Assembly (NCBI GenBank): GCA_003694775.1
Contig: RFJV01000639.1
Span: forward strand, 1-10,713
DNA length: 10,713 bases
Direction of reading: 5' to 3'
From: Chloroflexota bacterium
GTDB taxonomy: Bacteria > Chloroflexota > Anaerolineae > 4572-78 > J111
The notes beneath the pieces are model-generated. The model was given only the letters and a program-made list of their open reading frames with translations. It did not search any database and was not told the DNA's origin. This document shows, one piece after another, positions 6,935-10,713 of this stretch (the first letter of the stretch is position 1; every line of letters starts with the position of its first letter). Both the position numbers and the translations under genes were made by a program.

Positions 6935-6944
6935 GAAACGTTTC
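6935..6944 (+). promoter_or_regulatory. LacI/GalR-family operator O2
   Basis: GAAACGTTTC repeats the core of O1 exactly, with a matching C on the right flank (GAAACGTTTCC). The centres of the two sites are 212 bp apart, close to 20 helical turns at 10.5 bp per turn, so both face about the same side of DNA. That fits repression by looping or a downstream roadblock. The site lies 43 nt before the binding-protein ATG. Confidence 0.7.
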
Positions 6945-6973
6945 CGTAAGCTGGTGTTTTTCAAAGTTTTTTC

Positions 6974-6980
6974 AAGGAGG
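6974..6980 (+). promoter_or_regulatory. Shine-Dalgarno of the binding-protein gene
   Basis: AAGGAGG, a full consensus site, lies 7 nt before the ATG at 6988. It fixes that start over an in-frame GTG at 6895, which would add 31 residues in front of the signal peptide. Confidence 0.9.
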
Positions 6981-6987
6981 AAAACAA

Positions 6988-8301
6988 ATGAAACGCTCAC
7001 TGTTTTTAACCCTGGTCTTGGTGGTAGTGCTGGCTCTGATAGCCGCTTGCGGCGGGGCCGCGCCTACACCGGAATCTGCACCGGCAGAAAAAGCGGAATC
7101 TGCCGCCCCGACAGAGTCTGCGGCAGAAGCTCCCGCCGAAGCCCCTGCCGCAGAGGCCGTAACGATTGTGATGTGGACTAAGGAAGGTGAAGCCGACGGC
7201 GGTCTGCAGTACAACCAGGCCCTGGCCGAAGCCTTTATGCAGGAAAACCCCAACATCACCGTCGAAGTGGTCAAAAAGAAAGACGTTGAAGAACTTCGCG
7301 AGGACTTCCAGACGGCCGCCCTGGCCGGCAACGCGCCTGACCTGCTGTGGACGGTCAACGACCACGCCGGTCCTTTCACCGCCGCTGAGCTGATTCAGCC
7401 GGTAGACGACCTGTTTGACCTCAGCGTGTACGTAGAAGGCGCATTGGAAGCGGTTCAGCTCGACGGCAAAACCTGGGGCGTGCCCATCTCCAGCGGCAAC
7501 CATCTGATGCTTCTGTACAACAAGAAGCTCATCCCCGAAGCCCCGGCCAACACCGATGAACTGATAGCCAAAGGGAAAGAACTGGCGGCCCAGGGCGTCA
7601 TCCCTCTGGTCTTCAACCAGACCGAACCGTTCTGGCTGGTTCCCTGGCTGGGTGGTTTTGGCGGCAAAGTCTTTGCCGAGGACGGCGTTACCCCGACCCT
7701 CAACACGCCGGAAATGGTCAACACCCTCAAATTCCTGTACGACCTGAAATACGAAGCCCAAATCATCCCGCCGGAAAGCGACTACGATGGCTCTGATACC
7801 CTTTTCAAGGAAGGTAAGGCGGCGATGATTATCAACGGCGACTGGAGCCTGAGCAGTTACGTGGAGGCTCTCGGTGATGACCTGGGAGTCGCTCCGATTC
7901 CGCAGGTCAGCGCAACCGGTAAGATGCCGGCCCCTTACACTGCCGGAACCTACTTTATGATTCCCGCCGGTATCGAAGGCCCCAAACTGGAAGCCATCAA
8001 ATCCTTCATCCAGTTCGTCACCAATGAGGAAAACCAGATTAAGCAGGTTAAGGAACTCAAACGTCTGCCGGCTCTCAAGGCCGCTTTTGATGATGAAGCA
8101 ATTACCAGCGACCCGATTCTGAAAGGCTCGGTGGCTCAGATGGCGGTTGGTACGGGGATGCCGGCTGTGCTGGAAATGCGTTGTAACTGGGACGCCATGA
8201 AGCCCGAACTCCAGGCGGTCCTGGCCGACCAGAAAACCCCTGAGCAGGCCGCGGCTGACATGCAGGCCGCCGCTGAAACCTGCATCAAAACGCTGGAATA
8301 A
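6988..8301 (+). CDS. Sugar ABC transporter substrate-binding lipoprotein, maltose/oligosaccharide type (MalE-like)
   Basis: A 437-residue extracytoplasmic receptor that captures a sugar and delivers it to the permeases encoded just downstream. Residues 1-20 are a lipoprotein signal peptide (KR, a hydrophobic core and IAAC); C21 is the predicted lipidated residue. An Ala/Pro/Glu-rich linker (about 24-57) tethers the folded domain. The domain starts at VTIVMWTKEGE (58-68) and carries family-1 solute-binding marks such as NPNITVEVV, GKTWGVPIS and EGKAAMIINGDW (275-286), the latter strongly MalE-like. Aromatic residues in the WLVPWLGGFGG segment suit sugar stacking. Apart from C21 the only cysteines I see are C399 and C432, a possible disulfide near the C-terminus. 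A strong terminator follows at once, so this gene should be made in excess of the permeases. Maltose or maltodextrin is the likely ligand class, but trehalose or another oligosaccharide cannot be excluded. Confidence 0.92.
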   Translation: MKRSLFLTLVLVVVLALIAACGGAAPTPESAPAEKAESAAPTESAAEAPAEAPAAEAVTIVMWTKEGEADGGLQYNQALAEAFMQENPNITVEVVKKKDVEELREDFQTAALAGNAPDLLWTVNDHAGPFTAAELIQPVDDLFDLSVYVEGALEAVQLDGKTWGVPISSGNHLMLLYNKKLIPEAPANTDELIAKGKELAAQGVIPLVFNQTEPFWLVPWLGGFGGKVFAEDGVTPTLNTPEMVNTLKFLYDLKYEAQIIPPESDYDGSDTLFKEGKAAMIINGDWSLSSYVEALGDDLGVAPIPQVSATGKMPAPYTAGTYFMIPAGIEGPKLEAIKSFIQFVTNEENQIKQVKELKRLPALKAAFDDEAITSDPILKGSVAQMAVGTGMPAVLEMRCNWDAMKPELQAVLADQKTPEQAAADMQAAAETCIKTLE

Positions 8302-8310
8302 ATAGGACCC

Positions 8311-8345
8311 AAAAGGCAGGAGGCCATTCGCCTCCTGCCTTTTTT
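8311..8345 (+). terminator. Intrinsic terminator/attenuator between binding-protein and permease genes
   Basis: GGCAGGAGGC (8315-8324) pairs perfectly with GCCTCCTGCC (8330-8339) around a 5-nt loop. Four flanking A-T pairs extend the stem and a T6 run lies at 8340-8345. It begins 9 nt after the binding-protein stop and ends 25 nt before the next start. Partial read-through would set the usual excess of binding protein over permeases; it would also shield the upstream message from 3' decay. Confidence 0.92.
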
Positions 8346-8370
8346 CAGCCCAATGTGATAGGGGTGCCTG

Positions 8371-9438
8371 ATGGAAAAGCTAACCCTCGATGTTATCCTC
8401 GCCAGCCTGAGCGAAGTCGGTTCAACCGTCCTGTTCATTCTGGTGGGGGTAGTGGTTCTTGAAGCTGTTCTCTACCTCCTTTTTGGGGTGGTCTTTAAAA
8501 ACAAGTACACCCTGCCCATCCTCCTGCTGGCTCCGGCCGTGGTAGGATTGACCCTGCTGATTATCTATCCTCTGCTCTGGGAGTTCAACCTCTCGCTGAC
8601 CAATATGAGCCTGCGCCGTTTTGGCGACAAGGCCCAATACACCTGGGTGGCCTGCCAGTCCGCGGACCCCGGCACCATCCAGAACTGGCTGACCGACTGC
8701 CTCCTGCGCAACTATGCCGATGTCTTCCGCCTGCCGGTGCTGAAGCAGGTCTACTTTTTCCCTGTTTTTGGGCGCACCATTCTGTGGACGGTTATCAATG
8801 TGGTCTTTCATGTGGCCGGAGGGCTGGGGCTGGCTATCCTGCTCAACCGCCCGATGCGCGGCCGCGGCCTTTACCGCACCCTGCTGATTCTGCCGTGGGC
8901 CATTCCTCAGGTTATTGCCGCCCTGGCCTGGCGGGGTGAATTCCATTATGAATACGGCTTCCTCAATATCTTCCTGACCCGTCTGGGCCTGACGCCCATT
9001 TCCTGGATGTCCGACCCAACCTGGAACTTCATCGCTATGTGTATCGTGAACATCTGGCTGGGTATTCCGTTTATGATGGTCATCCTGCTGGGCGGTCTGC
9101 AAAGCATTTCCCAGGAATATTACGAAGCCGCAGAAATCGATGGCGCGGGGGCCTGGCAGCAGTTCCGGTCCATCACTTTACCTTTGCTTCAGCCGGTGAT
9201 GACTCCGGCCATTATTCTGGGCACTATCTGGACTTTCAACAACTTCAATATTCCCTTCTTCATCAACCAGAACGAACTGGAAACCAGCGACATTCTGGTC
9301 ACCGCCCTGTTCCGGGCCGCATTCCAGTACAACCGCTATGGTTTTTCTGCCGCCTTTGCCTTTGTGATTTTCATCATTCTGCTGGTTTATGCCGTGGTGT
9401 ATATCAAGACGGTTCGCATTGAGGGGATTTACGAATGA
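8371..9438 (+). CDS. Sugar ABC transporter permease, MalF-like
   Basis: A 355-residue inner-membrane subunit of the importer. Seven transmembrane helices are visible (about 17-41, 47-69, 137-158, 170-188, 219-241, 276-295 and 326-346). The cytoplasmic EAA loop reads EAAEIDGAGAWQQFRSITLP (252-271), with the conserved Gly at 258 and Leu-Pro at 270-271, and docks the ATPase. The extracytoplasmic loop between helices 2 and 3 is about 67 residues, much shorter than the P2 loop of Escherichia coli MalF. It holds two cysteines (C95 and C110) that could form a disulfide. The positive-inside pattern (NRPMRGRGLYR, 159-169, and RIEGIYE at the end) places the N-terminus outside. The start ATG has AGGGGTG (8360-8366) before it. 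The gene lies 69 nt after the binding-protein stop, beyond the terminator, and overlaps the next permease gene by four bases. Confidence 0.92.
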   Translation: MEKLTLDVILASLSEVGSTVLFILVGVVVLEAVLYLLFGVVFKNKYTLPILLLAPAVVGLTLLIIYPLLWEFNLSLTNMSLRRFGDKAQYTWVACQSADPGTIQNWLTDCLLRNYADVFRLPVLKQVYFFPVFGRTILWTVINVVFHVAGGLGLAILLNRPMRGRGLYRTLLILPWAIPQVIAALAWRGEFHYEYGFLNIFLTRLGLTPISWMSDPTWNFIAMCIVNIWLGIPFMMVILLGGLQSISQEYYEAAEIDGAGAWQQFRSITLPLLQPVMTPAIILGTIWTFNNFNIPFFINQNELETSDILVTALFRAAFQYNRYGFSAAFAFVIFIILLVYAVVYIKTVRIEGIYE

Positions 9439-10352
9439 GTACCAACCCTGCTGCTCCGGTTCAAAAGTTCACCCCCGCCCCGGCCCGAAGCCGTTTTGCT
9501 CGCTTTTTCCGGGCCTCGCGCGGCGATAGTCCGTTCAAGCGCCTTTTAATCCATCTAACCCTCATCCTGGCCTGCGTGATAGCCGTTTACCCGGTTCTGC
9601 GGGTCGTCAGCGTGTCTCTGCGTCCCGGCGACCGCCTGCTTTCCACCTCGCTGGCAATTATCCCGCCGGATGCTACGCTGGACAACTACCTGACCGTCCT
9701 GCTGGAAAAGGATTTTTTACTCTGGGTTTGGAACAGCCTGCTGGTAACCGTCGCCACCGCCCTCATTGGGGTGGCCCTGGCTTCTACCGCGGCGTATGCT
9801 TTTTCTCGCTGGCGGTTTAGAGGGCGCACCGCCGGACTTATTTTCCTCCTCTCCACGCAGATGATTCCGGCGGCAATGCTGATGGTGCCCCTGTTCATCC
9901 TGGCCGTCCGGCTGAACCTGGTGGGGACGTACCGCGGTCTGGTGCTGGCCTATTCTGTGACCTCCATCCCTTTCAGCATCTGGATTTTGAAAGGCTACTA
10001 CGACACCATCCCCATCGACCTGGAGGAGGCCGCCCTCATCGACGGGGCCAACCGGCTGGAAGCCTTCTGGCGCATCGTTCTGCCCCTTTCCACCCCGGCC
10101 CTGGCAATTGTCTTCCTGTTCAATTTTATGACCGCCTGGAACGACTACCTGCTGGCCCGCGTCTTTGTTGCTAACGCAACCAGTATCTGGACCTGGCCGC
10201 TGGGATTGCAGTTGCTCCAGGGACAGTTCACCACGGCCTGGGGGCAGTTCGCCGCGGCCTCGATTATGGTGATGATGCCGGTGGTGGCCCTGTTCCTGTA
10301 CTCAACCCGGTATCTCATCTCCGGCCTGACCATCGGCAGTGTGAAGGGCTAA
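9435..10352 (+). CDS. Sugar ABC transporter permease, MalG-like
   Basis: The second permease subunit, 305 residues. After a basic, Pro-rich cytoplasmic tail (1-36) come six likely transmembrane helices (about 37-60, 97-124, 134-155, 166-186, 221-240 and 272-292), the standard MalG number. The EAA loop is EEAALIDGANRLEAFWRIVLP (197-217), with Gly at 204 and Leu-Pro at 216-217. TAWND (233-237) after the loop is a common MalG-family block, and the C-terminal GLTIGSVKG matches the family's tail. Its ATG overlaps the MalF-like stop as ATGA, so the two subunits are translationally coupled in equal amounts, with GAGGGGAT (9420-9427) as ribosome site. No ATPase gene follows; a hairpin terminator and an unrelated transporter come next. 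The importer must therefore use an ATPase encoded elsewhere, as happens with shared MsmX/MalK-type subunits. Confidence 0.93.
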   Translation: MSTNPAAPVQKFTPAPARSRFARFFRASRGDSPFKRLLIHLTLILACVIAVYPVLRVVSVSLRPGDRLLSTSLAIIPPDATLDNYLTVLLEKDFLLWVWNSLLVTVATALIGVALASTAAYAFSRWRFRGRTAGLIFLLSTQMIPAAMLMVPLFILAVRLNLVGTYRGLVLAYSVTSIPFSIWILKGYYDTIPIDLEEAALIDGANRLEAFWRIVLPLSTPALAIVFLFNFMTAWNDYLLARVFVANATSIWTWPLGLQLLQGQFTTAWGQFAAASIMVMMPVVALFLYSTRYLISGLTIGSVKG

Positions 10353-10355
10353 GGG

Positions 10356-10391
10356 AGAGGAGATGGGGGGAGATCCCCCCCCTTCCTCTTT
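10356..10391 (+). terminator. Probable terminator of the sugar transporter operon
   Basis: GGGGGG (10365-10370) pairs with CCCCCC (10375-10380) around AGAT. AGAGGA (10356-10361) pairs with TCCTCT (10384-10389) beyond a 3x3 internal loop. Only a short T-run follows (10389-10391, then TTTT at 10396-10399), so it is weaker than the hairpin at 8311-8345, but it sits 4 nt after the last permease gene. Confidence 0.65.
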
Positions 10392-10451
10392 CCGCTTTTC
10401 CCGGTTCTGGTGTAAAATCCTCCCATTCCTGACTGGTGATGGGAGGCCGCC

Positions 10452-10713
10452 TTGAACCTGGAATGGTACATCTATCTGGCGATTATCGCCGCCGGTTTTG
10501 TGGCCGGTTTCATCAATACGCTGGCCGGCAGCGGGTCGCTGGTGACACTGCCCCTGCTGATTTTTGCCGGTTTGCCGGCCAATGTTGCCAACGGCACCAA
10601 CCGGGTGGCAATTTTACTGCAGAACGTGGTGGGGGTGAGCAGTTTCCGCCAGCAGAAGGTGCTGGACTGGCGCGGTGGGCTGAAGCTGGCGCTTCCGGCT
10701 ATCATCGGTTCCA
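10452..10713 (+). CDS. TSUP (TauE/SafE, DUF81) family membrane transporter, N-terminal part
   Basis: The first 87 codons of a gene cut by the window end. The frame starts at TTG 10452, chosen because GGGAGG (10441-10446) lies 5 nt before it; the nearby GTG 10436 and ATG 10439 are out of frame. The protein opens with a hydrophobic helix (about 6-22) running into NTLAGSGSL, followed by LPLLIFAGLPANVANGTNRVAILLQN. The N-T-x-A-G-x-G-S and A-N-G-T-N-R blocks are typical of the TauE/SafE family of sulfite/organosulfonate-type exporters and other small-anion carriers. A basic patch (FRQQKVLDWRGGLK) before the next helix suits a cytoplasmic loop. The substrate cannot be told from this fragment. It follows the sugar permease terminator, so it is likely a separate transcription unit. 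Confidence 0.85.
   Translation, partial: MNLEWYIYLAIIAAGFVAGFINTLAGSGSLVTLPLLIFAGLPANVANGTNRVAILLQNVVGVSSFRQQKVLDWRGGLKLALPAIIGS

Larger units (their letters stand above)
6636..6987 (+). promoter_or_regulatory. 352-nt gene-free control region of the sugar transporter
   Basis: No convincing gene lies here. The stretch is clearly more AT-rich than its neighbours. In order it holds a weak hairpin after the SEC-C gene (6636-6655), a near-consensus promoter (6690-6718), a repressor-type palindrome over the expected transcription start (6722-6733), another perfect palindrome (6740-6756), a leader segment with possible long-range pairing (6863-6914), a second operator core (6935-6944) and the Shine-Dalgarno of the binding-protein gene (6974-6980). 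Transcription from the promoter would give a leader of roughly 260 nt. A 64-codon open frame starting with TTG at 6690 begins upstream of the predicted transcript start and has no ribosome site. Confidence 0.75.

Noticed and set aside
6895..6987. An N-terminal extension of the binding protein from GTG 6895.
   Set aside because: It would bury the lipoprotein signal peptide and run through operator O2. The ATG at 6988 has a consensus Shine-Dalgarno and gives a proper signal sequence.
7006..7761. A 251-codon minus-strand frame opposite the binding-protein gene.
   Set aside because: It is antisense to a clear lipoprotein gene and shows no motif of its own.
10390..10418. A possible promoter for the TSUP gene (TAAAAT at 10413-10418).
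   Set aside because: The -10 is plausible, but no acceptable -35 lies at the right distance. A promoter probably exists in this gap but cannot be placed with confidence.
1..10713. CRISPR arrays, insertion sequences, tRNA or rRNA genes, attachment sites.
   Set aside because: I saw no regularly spaced direct repeats, transposase motifs, terminal inverted repeats or tRNA-like cloverleaf sequences on either strand.

Overview
The window looks like a chromosomal segment from a moderately GC-rich bacterium, most likely a Chloroflexota (Anaerolineae-type) genome. This is inferred from the style of the proteins: a sugar-binding lipoprotein with an Ala/Pro/Glu-rich linker, a MalF-type permease with an extra N-terminal helix and a short extracytoplasmic P2 loop, and a glycosidase of the amylo-alpha-1,6-glucosidase type. 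No rRNA or other marker gene is present, so the phylum call is tentative. Every gene supported here lies on the + strand.

Layout. (1) 1-209: the 3' end of a HEPN-domain gene, more AT-rich than what follows. (2) 209-4853: a close-packed run of four genes: an (alpha/alpha)6-barrel glycosidase of unknown specificity, a four-helix membrane protein with a long cytoplasmic coiled coil, class I mannose-6-phosphate isomerase (manA) and gamma-glutamyl phosphate reductase (proA). Gaps are 20, 78 and 26 nt, so co-transcription is plausible. (3) 4854-5066: a spacer holding several inverted repeats. (4) 5067-6635: a 522-residue protein combining an alpha-helical/HEAT-like N-terminus, a CxxC...CxxC zinc-ribbon-like centre, TPR-like helices and a C-terminal SEC-C zinc motif. 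(5) 6636-6987: a regulatory region of about 350 nt. (6) 6988-10352: a maltose/oligosaccharide-type ABC importer made of the binding lipoprotein and two permeases, with no ATPase gene alongside. (7) 10452 to the end: the start of a TSUP (TauE/SafE) family membrane transporter.

Regulation is clearest in front of the transporter. A near-consensus sigma-70 promoter (TTGTCA, 17 nt, TATAAT) is followed directly by the perfect palindrome GGAAACGTTTCC, placed where transcription should begin. A second copy of its core lies 212 bp downstream, just before the Shine-Dalgarno site of the binding-protein gene. This is the expected design for a LacI/GalR-family repressor, possibly looping DNA. A strong intrinsic terminator separates the binding-protein gene from the permease genes and would make the binding protein more abundant than the membrane subunits. 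A second hairpin follows the last permease gene.

Together, the glycosidase, the isomerase and the importer suggest uptake and use of oligosaccharides. The link between the importer and the upstream genes is only positional. No defence island, CRISPR array, mobile element or clearly new multi-gene system is visible. The least explained items are the coiled-coil membrane protein, the SEC-C protein and the long structured leader of the transporter transcript.
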